A DNA stretch of 22,883 nt from Bacteroidales bacterium (GTDB taxonomy: Bacteria; Bacteroidota; Bacteroidia; Bacteroidales; Muribaculaceae). The stretch covers positions 1-22,883 of the forward strand of contig CAAGGJ010000102.1 in NCBI GenBank assembly GCA_900769345.1, read 5' to 3'. A program made the translations under genes and the position numbers. Below are positions 1 to 7,627 of this stretch, piece by piece (the first letter of the stretch is position 1; every line of letters starts with the position of its first letter). The notes beneath the pieces were generated by a model. That model searched no databases. It was not told the DNA's origin and worked only from the letters and a program-made list of their open reading frames with translations.

Positions 1-360
1 CAATTTTTTACATAGGGGGATTCGACTGATGATTTTTTTGCAAAGACTGATGCCTCTGCAAGTTGAGCCGCGCTCAAAAATTATTTAGGACAATATTGGG
101 TACACCCCGAAAAAAGGTGTACCACAGATTGCGATTCGTGTACCAAAACTGTACCACAACCTCGAAAAATGGGTCGAAATCGAGGTTTTTCTCCCCATTT
201 TGTGGTACACATGTGGTACACTTTTTCGCTTTCGTGTACCAAAGTTAGGCATATTATTTCAAACTAAAAAATGCTAATTTGTACCAGGATTATTTAGCAA
301 GAAAATTGCTAAAATATTCTAAGACAAATAGTTACAAAATGTAAGTCGTTGAGTGATAGA
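1..360. repeat. Gene-free stretch with clustered TGTACCA/TGGTACA repeats
   Basis: No convincing coding region is present. At least seven sites with a GTACC or GGTAC core lie in about 190 bp: GGTACACC at 99-106, GGTGTACC at 116-123, GTGTACCA at 138-145, TGTACCACA at 150-158, TGTGGTACAC at 201-210 and again at 212-221, GTGTACCA at 234-241 and TGTACCA near 280-286. The 13-mer TTCGTGTACCAAA occurs twice (135-147 and 231-243). Further inverted repeats are AACCTCG (158-164) with CGAGGTT (181-187) and TTTAGCAA (293-300) with TTGCTAAA (306-313). The stretch lies on the 3' side of tRNA-Lys, a typical integration position for mobile elements. Integrase arm sites, an operator array or an element remnant are all possible; none is proven. 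Confidence 0.6.
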
Positions 361-373
361 TAGGTATAGACAC

Positions 374-410
374 AAAAAAAGAGTCACCTCCCGTAGTCGG
401 TGGTGACCCT
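374..410 (-). terminator. Terminator of tRNA-Lys
   Basis: Read on the minus strand, a hairpin with GGTCACC/GGTGACTC-type arms is followed directly by a run of seven T. It begins a few bases after the tRNA 3' end, as expected for an intrinsic terminator of a single-tRNA transcript. Confidence 0.8.
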
Positions 411-414
411 CGAG

Positions 415-487
415 TGATCCGCCTGGGGCTCGAACCCAGGACCCCCACATTAAAAGTGTGATGCTCTACCTGCTGAGCTAGCGAATC
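415..487 (-). tRNA. tRNA-Lys (anticodon TTT)
   Basis: The minus strand folds into a full 73-nt cloverleaf. The acceptor stem GATTCGC pairs with GCGGATC (one G-T pair), the D-arm is GCTCAGCAGGTAGAGC, the anticodon stem TCACA/TGTGG encloses loop CTTTTAA with anticodon TTT, and the T-arm is CTGGG-TTCGAGC-CCCAG. The discriminator base is A. CCA is not encoded; the next bases are CTC. It has its own promoter on the right and terminator on the left, so it looks monocistronic. Confidence 0.97.
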
Positions 488-503
488 TCCTTCAAAAGTG
501 ATG

Positions 504-535
504 CAAAGGTACTGCTTTTATTTTAAATAGGCAAA
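504..535 (-). promoter_or_regulatory. Promoter of tRNA-Lys
   Basis: On the minus strand there is a -33 box TTTG (532-535) and a -7 box TACCTTTG (504-511) separated by 20 bp. This matches the Bacteroidetes housekeeping promoter pattern TTTG/TAnnTTTG, and the -7 box lies 16 bp before the tRNA 5' end. Confidence 0.75.
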
Positions 536-725
536 TATTAGTCGAAAAAAATGCGTTTTTCTTGCTAAAAGGGGCGAAAATGGTGTAAAAGTGGTGTTGG
601 AGGGTGGATTTTGTGTGGTGATATGGTCGACATAAATAAGGGAGAATACACATTTATTATGCGTAGTGGGGCAAAAGTGTGGCGCCGGATATGGGGGATT
701 GCCATGTTATCGGGCGGAAGTGTCG

Positions 726-2384
726 TTAGAATGGTGTGGGTGAGATGATGGTAATCTCTTTGCCGGTGATTGGGTGTGTGAAGGTGAGGCTGCGGGCGTG
801 TAGGCATAGGCGAGTGCCCTCGGTGTGCTTGCCGTATAGTGTATCACCCAATATGGGGCAGCCGAGGCCTTGCTGATGTGCTGCATGTAGTCGCAACTGG
901 TGTGTGCGGCCTGTCTTGGGGCGGAACTCTATGCGAGTGGTGTTTGAGTCGGTTCGGTTGATGACTCGATAGTGTGTGATGGCATTTTTGCCGTTGGCGC
1001 GATCCACCATTTGCCGTGGGCGGTCGTCGGGATTGGGGCGAATGGGGAGCGATATGATGCCCTCATCGTCGGCAACGATGCCGTGGAGCAGGGCCTCGTA
1101 GATTTTGGTGGTGCGGTGGTCGGCAAATTGGCTTTGCAGGTGCTTGTGCACCTCTTTGTTTTTGGCTATCACCACTATGCCCGAGGTTGCCATATCGAGG
1201 CGATGCACTATCATCGGACCCGAAGCGTCTGGGAACATGGTTTGGTAGATAGAAAGTAGCGACGGCGTTTCGATGCGGCCGGGGACGGTGAGCATACCTG
1301 CGGGTTTGTCCACCACGCTGAGATATTCGTCGTCGTAGAGCATGGTGATCGAAGTTGGAGCCGAATGTGATTCGTGAGGATTAGGGTCGACCGTCATGCC
1401 TTGCATCATAAAAGTGAGGATGGGTAAGCACTTGCTGCGGCATGCGGGATAAAATTCGCCATGATGACGCACTTCGGCAACGGGTGATTTTCCCCACCAA
1501 AATTCCGCCATAGCTCGAGGTTTAAAGCCGTGAGTAAAAGCATATTGCAGCAGTCGCGGAGCGGCACATTCGCCCGAACCGGCGGGTGGAATGCCTTGAG
1601 CGGTGTGGCTGAAGATGTCGACGAGGTCGCGAGTTTCGCCGCGGGCATTTCTCATCACGAAAAGGTGAAACAGCCGGTATTGCAGTTGTGCCGACATCGA
1701 CTTGCGCAGAGCGCTTAGATGTGCTATTTCGTGGTCGAGCCGGCGCAATTCTGCGAGTTCGGGAAGTGCTTCAATGGCAGCATCGGTAGCACGTCGGCGA
1801 CGCTTCAGTTCGGCTTTGAGATACTGACTGCGAGCTGTCATCATAGCTTCCATATCGGGATTGAGGTTGCCCTCGGCACGCAGTTGGTCGCGCTCTATTT
1901 TTTCGTGCTTCATCACTTGGCGAAAATCGTCAATATGAGCCATCAGGCGAGCCTTTTCCTCCTCCACGCGTTGTGCGAGGGCTTTGCGTAGGCCATCATT
2001 TTGCAGAGCGTGAATGCGCTGATTGATAAGTGAAATTTCGTTTTCGCCGCAGCGAAATTCGCCCTTCGGGTCGAGAAGATCGTAGACGGCAGGGACGAAG
2101 TAATCATGGCTGCAGCTATGGCAAAGATTGCCTGAGAATGCGGCAAAGAAGCCGATATTTCCCTCGTTGTCTTGTGCCACCAGCACGCCCAGCATCTTGC
2201 CTTCGGCGAGTTCGGCGGCCACTTCGTCGTCGCGATGGTTTGATTGGATATAATGGCAAAGCAAGCTGGCAGCCTCCACGCATAGTGGGTGGGGCGAGTA
2301 GCAGAAAGGGTAGGTGAAGCGAGGTGGCAGTTCGTCCACCGTTACGCATCGAGGGAAAGAGTGAAATTTCGGGTCAGCCGTCAT
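726..2384 (-). CDS. RluA-family 23S rRNA/tRNA pseudouridine synthase with long N-terminal extension
   Basis: This 552-residue cytoplasmic enzyme isomerises uridine to pseudouridine in RNA. The C-terminal ~210 residues are a complete RluA-type domain: the catalytic motif HRLDMATSG carries the nucleophilic Asp at about residue 397, followed by the RTHQLRLH and LGDTLYG motifs. HRLDMATSG and the downstream pattern resemble E. coli RluA (23S U746 and tRNA U32) more than RluC or RluD, so that target is inferred. The first ~340 residues are an extra domain with a helical, probably coiled-coil stretch at ~115-240 and conserved-looking cysteines (GEC-AP at ~272 and CRSKC at ~315-319). Comparable long forms occur in Bacteroidetes. 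The ATG at 2384 is chosen; a TTG two codons upstream is also open. The promoter is shared back-to-back with the DUF4250 gene. Confidence 0.9.
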   Translation of the reverse strand: MTADPKFHSFPRCVTVDELPPRFTYPFCYSPHPLCVEAASLLCHYIQSNHRDDEVAAELAEGKMLGVLVAQDNEGNIGFFAAFSGNLCHSCSHDYFVPAVYDLLDPKGEFRCGENEISLINQRIHALQNDGLRKALAQRVEEEKARLMAHIDDFRQVMKHEKIERDQLRAEGNLNPDMEAMMTARSQYLKAELKRRRRATDAAIEALPELAELRRLDHEIAHLSALRKSMSAQLQYRLFHLFVMRNARGETRDLVDIFSHTAQGIPPAGSGECAAPRLLQYAFTHGFKPRAMAEFWWGKSPVAEVRHHGEFYPACRSKCLPILTFMMQGMTVDPNPHESHSAPTSITMLYDDEYLSVVDKPAGMLTVPGRIETPSLLSIYQTMFPDASGPMIVHRLDMATSGIVVIAKNKEVHKHLQSQFADHRTTKIYEALLHGIVADDEGIISLPIRPNPDDRPRQMVDRANGKNAITHYRVINRTDSNTTRIEFRPKTGRTHQLRLHAAHQQGLGCPILGDTLYGKHTEGTRLCLHARSLTFTHPITGKEITIISPTPF

Positions 2385-2415
2385 TGCCAAGCAAGTGATA
2401 TGGTTAATAATGTGG

Positions 2416-2450
2416 CAAAATTAGTGAATTTTTCGTTTGCGACTCGCAAA
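2416..2450 (-). promoter_or_regulatory. Promoter of the RluA-family gene
   Basis: On the minus strand a TTTG box (2447-2450) and an exact TAATTTTG -7 box (2416-2423) lie 23 bp apart, about 30 bp before the start codon. The element overlaps the divergent promoter of the DUF4250 gene. Confidence 0.55.
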
Positions 2451-2465
2451 TAAGTAGTAATTTTG
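2436..2465 (+). promoter_or_regulatory. Promoter of the DUF4250 gene
   Basis: TTTG (2436-2439) and TAATTTTG (2458-2465) with an 18-bp spacer match the Bacteroidetes -33/-7 pattern. The start codon follows about 30 bp after the -7 box. Confidence 0.65.
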
Positions 2466-2495
2466 CTAATCGAACCAATAAATAAGAGATAGAAA

Positions 2496-2678
2496 ATGAA
2501 CGAAAATTTGCCTAAAAATCCGTTGATACTACTCAGTTACATCAATCTGAATTTGCGCGACCACTATTCGTCGCTCGACGCACTGTGCGATGACCTCGAT
2601 ATTGACAAAGACGAGCTTGTGAAAACGCTCCGCGAAGCCGGCTTTGAGTATTCTGAAGAACAGAATCGTTTTTGGTGA
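2496..2678 (+). CDS. DUF4250 domain protein (60 aa, unknown function)
   Basis: This is a small acidic protein of 60 residues. The pattern LPKNP-ILLSYIN at the start, then LRD-YSSLDALCDDLDID, then a GFEY-EEQNRF end matches my memory of the DUF4250 family, which is 55-65 residues long, so this is a full-length member. The family has no established biochemical role; the short helical layout resembles a helix-turn-helix fold, but that is only an impression. It has its own promoter, directly abutting the divergent one of the pseudouridine synthase gene, and precedes ychF on the same strand. Because ychF has a separate strong-looking promoter, the two need not be cotranscribed. Confidence 0.85.
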   Translation: MNENLPKNPLILLSYINLNLRDHYSSLDALCDDLDIDKDELVKTLREAGFEYSEEQNRFW

Positions 2679-2738
2679 ATTTTAGCCCCCGAGAGAGTGG
2701 CAGAGAGTAGCGACAAGAGGTGATGGCAAAAGTGAAAA

Positions 2739-2770
2739 TTTGGTGCATTACCAAATTTGCAGTATCTTTG
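2739..2770 (+). promoter_or_regulatory. Promoter of ychF
   Basis: TTTG (2739-2742) and TATCTTTG (2763-2770) are separated by 20 bp. The ychF start codon lies 39 bp downstream of the -7 box. Confidence 0.7.
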
Positions 2771-2809
2771 CACACAGAAAGAAAATAAAATCAAAAAGAA
2801 ATATATTTA

Positions 2810-3913
2810 ATGGCACTTCAATGCGGTATAGTAGGTCTGCCAAACGTGGGCAAATCTACATTGTTTAATTGTTTATCGAATGCAAAGGCCCAGTCGGCCA
2901 ACTTTCCATTTTGTACCATCGAACCCAATGTGGGCGTGATAACCGTTCCCGACGAACGCCTCAATAAATTGGCAGAAATATGCAAGCCACAGCGCGTGAT
3001 TCCTACCACAGTGGAGATAGTGGACATAGCGGGCTTGGTGAAGGGAGCATCGAAGGGCGAAGGCCTTGGCAATAAGTTCCTTGCCAACATTCGCGAGACC
3101 GATGCCATAATCCATGTGCTTCGTTGCTTCGACGACGATAACATCACTCACGTTGACGGTTCGGTCGACCCTGTTCGCGATAAAGAAATCATCGACTACG
3201 AGCTGCAACTCAAGGACCTTGAGACGATAGATGCTCGCATTAATAAGGTGGCAAAACAGGCGCAAACCGGCGGCGACAAGCAGGCCAAGCAGCAATGGGA
3301 AGTGTATAAGCGATTTAAGGAAGCCCTCGAGCAAGGCAAGGCCGCTCGCACAGTGACTCTCGAAACCAAGGACGACCAAAAGATAGCTCACGACCTATTC
3401 CTATTGACCAATAAGCCAGTGCTCTATGTGTGCAATGTAGATGAGGCAAGCGCAGTGAGCGGCAACAAATATGTGGAGGCTGTTCGTGAAGCCGTAAAGG
3501 ACGAGAATGCCGAAATTCTGGTGGTGGCAGCTAAGACCGAATCGGAAATTGCCGAATTCGACACCTACGAAGAGCGCCAAATGTTCTTGGAAGAGATGGG
3601 GCTCACCGAGTCGGGCGTTAGCCGCCTGATTAAGGCAGCCTACGCACTTCTCGATCTCGAGACATTCCTCACAGCGGGTCCTGATGAGGTTCGCGCTTGG
3701 ACCTACAAGAAAGGCAGCAAAGCGCCACAATGTGCAGGCGTTATTCACAGCGACTTCGAACGCGGCTTTATCCGTGCTGAGGTGATAAAATATGAAGATT
3801 ATGTGAACTACGGCAGCGAAGCAGCCGTAAAAGAAGCCGGCAAAATGGGCGTAGAAGGCAAAGAATACGTAGTGCAAGATGGCGACATCATGCACTTTCG
3901 TTTTAATGTGTAA
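2810..3913 (+). CDS. ychF: YchF/OLA1-family ribosome-associated ATPase
   Basis: This 367-residue protein has the family's usual length. It has an N-terminal TRAFAC-class P-loop domain with Walker A GLPNVGKST at 9-17 and DIAGLVKGA from 72. In place of the classical NKxD it has N-V-D-E at 209-212, the substitution that gives YchF its preference for ATP over GTP. A coiled-coil insertion lies at about 130-180, and the C-terminal ~85 residues are a TGS domain ending in GDIMHFRFNV. Known family members are cytosolic, bind ribosomes and are linked to translation and oxidative-stress control. The gene follows its own consensus promoter and ends before a long hairpin. Confidence 0.97.
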   Translation: MALQCGIVGLPNVGKSTLFNCLSNAKAQSANFPFCTIEPNVGVITVPDERLNKLAEICKPQRVIPTTVEIVDIAGLVKGASKGEGLGNKFLANIRETDAIIHVLRCFDDDNITHVDGSVDPVRDKEIIDYELQLKDLETIDARINKVAKQAQTGGDKQAKQQWEVYKRFKEALEQGKAARTVTLETKDDQKIAHDLFLLTNKPVLYVCNVDEASAVSGNKYVEAVREAVKDENAEILVVAAKTESEIAEFDTYEERQMFLEEMGLTESGVSRLIKAAYALLDLETFLTAGPDEVRAWTYKKGSKAPQCAGVIHSDFERGFIRAEVIKYEDYVNYGSEAAVKEAGKMGVEGKEYVVQDGDIMHFRFNV

Positions 3914-3935
3914 ACTCCTATGCTACAGTAATATA

Positions 3936-3970
3936 CAGGAGGCTCTTGGACAATATCCAAGGGCCTCCTG
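3936..3970. terminator. Long hairpin between convergent ychF and glycosyltransferase genes
   Basis: A 15-bp stem (one G-T pair) starts CAGGAGGC and ends GCCTCCTG, with a five-base CAATA loop. It begins 23 bp after the ychF stop codon and has no T run, so it may act as a two-way terminator or a 3' end protecting hairpin. Confidence 0.6.
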
Positions 3971-4071
3971 CTGGTAGGTGAGAGTGCAATTTATGTAAAT
4001 ACGTATTCTTAGAAGAGTAAAAATAGCCTGAATTAGGCTGAAGCGAATTATCTCGGGATAAATCCGTTGCC

Positions 4072-5163
4072 TCATTCGAGGGCATTTTGATATACGGCGA
4101 TTACTTGGTGGGCTATGTGGTCCCAGTTGTAAGGTGTTAGGTCGTAGGTGCGGTTTAGGCGGGGTGCACTTAGTCGGTGCTGGATTTTGGCGCTTAGCTG
4201 TGCCACGTTGGCCACGGGGAAGAAGTCGTCGGCGTCGAGGCAGTTGAGCTGGTTGGCACGAATGTCGCTTACCACTACGTCGAGGTTGTAGCTCATCGCC
4301 TCGAGCAGCGAGATGGGCAACCCTTCGTGATAAGAAGGCAGGCAGAAAAGGGCAGCATTGGAGTAGATTTGGTTAAGCTCCTCGCCGCGGATAAATCCAG
4401 TGAGCACCACGCCGTGCTGGCGGGCTTGCTGCTTGAGCCGGGCGGAGTATTCGTCCTCGTGGTCGGCATCGCCGGCTATCACCAGCTTGTAGCCCCGTGC
4501 ATCGATGCGGCTAAAGGCGTCGATGAGGTCGTGAAATGCCTTTTCTTCGACGAATCGACCCACGGCGAGCACATATTTATGCGGTTCGAGTCCAAGGCTC
4601 TCGATATAGTCGGTTCGCAAAGATTTTTGAGGAGTGTTTACACCGTTGAAGATGAGATTTGCATCGGTGCGATTATACTTTTCAGCCACAATGTCCTTGA
4701 TGAACTGTGCTATCACTATAACCTGGTTGCTGAACTTGGTGCCGCAATATTCGCCGGCTTTGAGCACGCATCGGGCGAGTTTACCCCACTTGTTGCGGTT
4801 GTATTCCGGACCGTGGTTGGTCATCACCACCTTCATGCCTAACAAGCGGCCTAAAGGAGCCACGAGGCTTGGGCCATCGGCATGCACATGCACTATGTCG
4901 GCATTCATCATTCGAGCCTTAATCACTCCGAGAAAAGTGTGCATAATGGCTTCGATGCTCTTGATACGCGGAGCGTAAAGGTCGATGAGGCGCACGCCCT
5001 GATAAGAGTCGATGCGGTTGTCGGGAGTGACATAGCAGCTGCGACGAATGATGGTGACATCGTGCCCGAGAGCCGCGATGCGAGGGTAGAGCTGCTGGCA
5101 ATGCGTCTCTACGCCGCCCTGAATGTTGGGTATTCCACGAGTGCCTATTACAACGATTTTCAT
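4072..5163 (-). CDS. GT4-family glycosyltransferase (DUF1972-type, rhamnosyltransferase-like)
   Basis: This 363-residue GT-B fold enzyme is predicted to transfer a sugar from a nucleotide-sugar donor onto the growing glycan at the cytoplasmic face. The N-terminus MKIVVIGTRGIPNIQGGVE is the DUF1972 signature found in many rhamnosyl- and other polysaccharide glycosyltransferases. The C-terminal domain has VGRFVEEKAFHDLI (~201-214) and the retaining-enzyme E-x7-E motif EGLPISLLE (E280, E288). The ATG at 5163 is chosen because the sequence before it does not fit the family, although the frame stays open to 5256. It is the last gene of a three-gene minus-strand operon, 43 bp behind the radical SAM gene. 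Donor and acceptor cannot be read from the sequence. Confidence 0.92.
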   Translation of the reverse strand: MKIVVIGTRGIPNIQGGVETHCQQLYPRIAALGHDVTIIRRSCYVTPDNRIDSYQGVRLIDLYAPRIKSIEAIMHTFLGVIKARMMNADIVHVHADGPSLVAPLGRLLGMKVVMTNHGPEYNRNKWGKLARCVLKAGEYCGTKFSNQVIVIAQFIKDIVAEKYNRTDANLIFNGVNTPQKSLRTDYIESLGLEPHKYVLAVGRFVEEKAFHDLIDAFSRIDARGYKLVIAGDADHEDEYSARLKQQARQHGVVLTGFIRGEELNQIYSNAALFCLPSYHEGLPISLLEAMSYNLDVVVSDIRANQLNCLDADDFFPVANVAQLSAKIQHRLSAPRLNRTYDLTPYNWDHIAHQVIAVYQNALE

Positions 5164-5206
5164 GATACGGCTACGATTAAAAGGGGTGAAGAGAAGATGA
5201 AACAAA

Positions 5207-6265
5207 TTAGAATTTTTCGCGCAAATCGCCTTGCTGAGGGTCTTGCCCCACGTCATATACCTTGCAGTCGATGCAAGCAGGTTTGCCTTGCAGCGAGCGG
5301 AGCTTGTTCTTAATAGCCCACATGGCGGGGTGCTTAATGTAGCGGTGCATCACAGGCGAAGCTGTGCCCACCATCCAGCAGTTTTTGGGGCAGCGGCGCA
5401 CCATAGAGCGCACTTTTTCGGCTTGCTGGCTTGTCCAGATATCCATAAAGTCGGCGTTGCGAATGTTACCCATCGATTCCTTCCAATATCGGCATTCCAA
5501 GCCATTGCAAGGATATACCTCGCCGTAAGGGTCGATGAAGAAGTTCATGCTGCCGGCTTCGCAAGGCAAAGGACGGCGGCCGCCGTTGATATAATTGATA
5601 AGCCCCATGTTGAAGAACGCACGGAACCAGCTCTTAGGGTGATTTTCCTTGAGCTGCCAGTTGATGAGCGTCTCGAAGTCGGAGCATACTTGCTTGCGAT
5701 TGGTAATCTCGTTGTCGCTCTTGTGAAAATAGTAAGAATTATGGAAAGCTGCGGTGGCAAATTCCATGCCCAACGATTTTGAAAGTTGGTAGAGCGAGAG
5801 CATATCGCTCGAGTTGTTGTTCGACACCGTGCAACCGAAGCCTATATCCTTGAGCCCCATCTCCTTGAGGCGGAGCAAAGTGCGCAAACCCTTGTCGAAG
5901 CCGCCTTCACGGCCACGCAGTTCGTCGTTTTTTAGCGAAAGGCCTTCGATGGATATGCGAATGCCAATGTTTGGGAATTTCTGTGCGAGTGCAATTACTC
6001 TATCTTCAAACCATCCCGAAGTGGAAATCACGATGCGAGGCGCTTTGGTGTAGCACACGCGCACTATTTCTTCCAAGTCCTCACGAATAAACGGCTCGCC
6101 TCCGGTGAGATTGATAAACTTCATTTTAGGGAGCGATAGCAATTCTTCGGGCTTGATTTCTTGAGCCTTATCGGTAGGGTTTTGCCAGATGTTGCACATT
6201 TTGCAACGCATAGGGCATCGGTAGGTTAGAATTATCGATGCATCGGTGGGGGTTATACTGCTCAT
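5207..6265 (-). CDS. Radical SAM/SPASM enzyme in a glycan cluster
   Basis: The 352-residue protein has the radical SAM cluster motif C-x3-C-x2-C at C17, C21 and C24 and the SAM-binding LTGGEP motif at ~53-58. A C-terminal cysteine-rich SPASM-like region (C235, C253, C258, C292, C296) should hold auxiliary iron-sulfur clusters. A further C-x2-C pair lies near the end (C331, C334). SPASM enzymes commonly modify peptides but also act on sugars or other small molecules. Its place between two glycosyltransferase genes, 72 bp behind one and 43 bp ahead of the other, suggests a role in glycan or glycan-precursor modification. That role is inference; the substrate is unknown. No precursor-peptide gene is visible nearby. 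Confidence 0.9.
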   Translation of the reverse strand: MSSITPTDASIILTYRCPMRCKMCNIWQNPTDKAQEIKPEELLSLPKMKFINLTGGEPFIREDLEEIVRVCYTKAPRIVISTSGWFEDRVIALAQKFPNIGIRISIEGLSLKNDELRGREGGFDKGLRTLLRLKEMGLKDIGFGCTVSNNNSSDMLSLYQLSKSLGMEFATAAFHNSYYFHKSDNEITNRKQVCSDFETLINWQLKENHPKSWFRAFFNMGLINYINGGRRPLPCEAGSMNFFIDPYGEVYPCNGLECRYWKESMGNIRNADFMDIWTSQQAEKVRSMVRRCPKNCWMVGTASPVMHRYIKHPAMWAIKNKLRSLQGKPACIDCKVYDVGQDPQQGDLREKF

Positions 6266-6337
6266 TTCTTTATAGTCTTGTTCTGCTTTATTTAATATTA
6301 ACGATTAAGGTTGTGCCGATATTGTGTGAAATGGGAT

Positions 6338-7537
6338 TTAAGATTGCTCGTAAATCGATTTTAGTTGCGAAAGATGTTGCTCGGGAGAGAAAAGTCGTAG
6401 AGCATCGGCTTTGATGGCGCTGTGGTTCCAGGGATGGCAGAATGCTTGTATGATGGCATTTTTTAGGTCGTTCACGTCCTTGGGGGTGAAGATAATACCA
6501 GATTTTTGGTTGATGAGTTCGGGTATTCCGCCGTTGCGGGCGCCCACCACTGGGGTGCCGGCGCATAGCGATTCGATTACGCCGAGCGGATTGTTCTCAT
6601 ACCACTCCGATGGGATGACCGAGAATCGTGCCTCGCCGAGCAGACGGCTGACTTCGGAGGCATCCAGTCGGCCTAAAAAACGGATGTTGTTGCAGTGGGC
6701 AAAACGCGAGCGCAGTTCTTCGCTGAGTGGACCGTCGCCGGCCACTCGGAGTTCATAAGGCAGCTGCGATGCCGCTTCGAGCAGTGTAGCCACGCCTTTC
6801 TCTTGTGATAGGCGGCCCACATAGCAGTAATAGTCGTGGCGGGTGTGCTCCCTGGCGGTGCGGAATTTTTCGAGTTTCACCGGATCCACGAAGTTGCACA
6901 GCACTTTTAGTTTGTCGGGATTAAATCCTCCCGAAGTCATCTTCAGGGCCATGAATTGGCTTGGGCAGATAAATGCGTCGGTATATCGCTCCAGTGTGGT
7001 GCGATTCCAGCGCAAGGCTTCGAGATAGGCCAATGCGCTTGCCGCGAGCGAATTCTTCATGCAGCGCAGCTTCAGCACCGGGCTCTTCTTGTGAAAACAT
7101 AGTTCGCAGCTTGCATTGTCGCGCAGGCAGGAGTAGGATGGGCACAGGAGCTTATAGTCGTGCAGAGTCCACACCACGCGGCAGTGGTGGCGTTTGGCTA
7201 TTTTTGCCACTATAGGCGAGATGTAGCTGTGGATATTGTTGAGGTGCACCACATCGGGGCGAAAATCGCGCAAAATCTTCTCGAAGTCGCGGGCAACGTC
7301 ACCAAGACCGAAAATTCGCTTGGCGGCAGCAATCTTGGCTGCTATGCCGCCCGAAAAATCAATCTGCGAGGCGAAATATTGTGAATATTCCGACTCGAAG
7401 TTCTCGGGATATTTCATGGCAAAAAATGCCACTTCGTAGCCGTTGGCTTTGAGCAGGTTCTCGAGGTTGATCGAGGCGATGCAGTCGCCGCCACGATTAT
7501 AGTAGAATTTATTTACGATTAATACGCGTTGTTTCAT
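6338..7537 (-). CDS. GT4-family glycosyltransferase
   Basis: This 399-residue retaining GT-B glycosyltransferase is predicted to build the exopolysaccharide repeat unit. The N-terminal Rossmann half starts MKQRVLIVNKFYYNRGGD and includes VHLNNIHSY (~97-105) and LHDYKLLCPSYSC (~125-137). A cysteine-rich segment (C132, C137, C144, C147, C159) recurs in this subfamily. The C-terminal half has YVGRLSQEKGVATLLEA and an E-x7-E motif (E314, E322), followed by GTPVVGARNGGIPE. It is the first gene of the minus-strand operon with the radical SAM and second glycosyltransferase genes and diverges from the flippase gene across about 90 bp. I see no exact promoter match there. The sugar specificity is unknown. 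Confidence 0.93.
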   Translation of the reverse strand: MKQRVLIVNKFYYNRGGDCIASINLENLLKANGYEVAFFAMKYPENFESEYSQYFASQIDFSGGIAAKIAAAKRIFGLGDVARDFEKILRDFRPDVVHLNNIHSYISPIVAKIAKRHHCRVVWTLHDYKLLCPSYSCLRDNASCELCFHKKSPVLKLRCMKNSLAASALAYLEALRWNRTTLERYTDAFICPSQFMALKMTSGGFNPDKLKVLCNFVDPVKLEKFRTAREHTRHDYYCYVGRLSQEKGVATLLEAASQLPYELRVAGDGPLSEELRSRFAHCNNIRFLGRLDASEVSRLLGEARFSVIPSEWYENNPLGVIESLCAGTPVVGARNGGIPELINQKSGIIFTPKDVNDLKNAIIQAFCHPWNHSAIKADALRLFSPEQHLSQLKSIYEQS

Positions 7538-7627
7538 GCTGATGACACCTTCGATTTTATATAAAATAACTAATGGCAGGGTTATTTATTGTAGAAAATT
7601 GCAATTTTTTAGGGAGCATTGCGTTTA

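Noticed and set aside
63..248. 61-residue open frame on the plus strand
   Set aside because: It starts at a TTG, consists of the repeat cluster, and has no binding site or plausible protein composition.
2385..2390. TTG start for the RluA-family gene
   Set aside because: An ATG two codons later is the simpler choice, and the two added residues carry no conserved feature.
2873..3391. 172-residue minus-strand frame
   Set aside because: It is the antisense shadow of ychF, which has unmistakable motifs.
3401..3895. 164-residue minus-strand frame
   Set aside because: Antisense shadow of the ychF C-terminal half.
5231..5782. 183-residue plus-strand frame
   Set aside because: Antisense of the radical SAM gene, whose cysteine motifs are intact.
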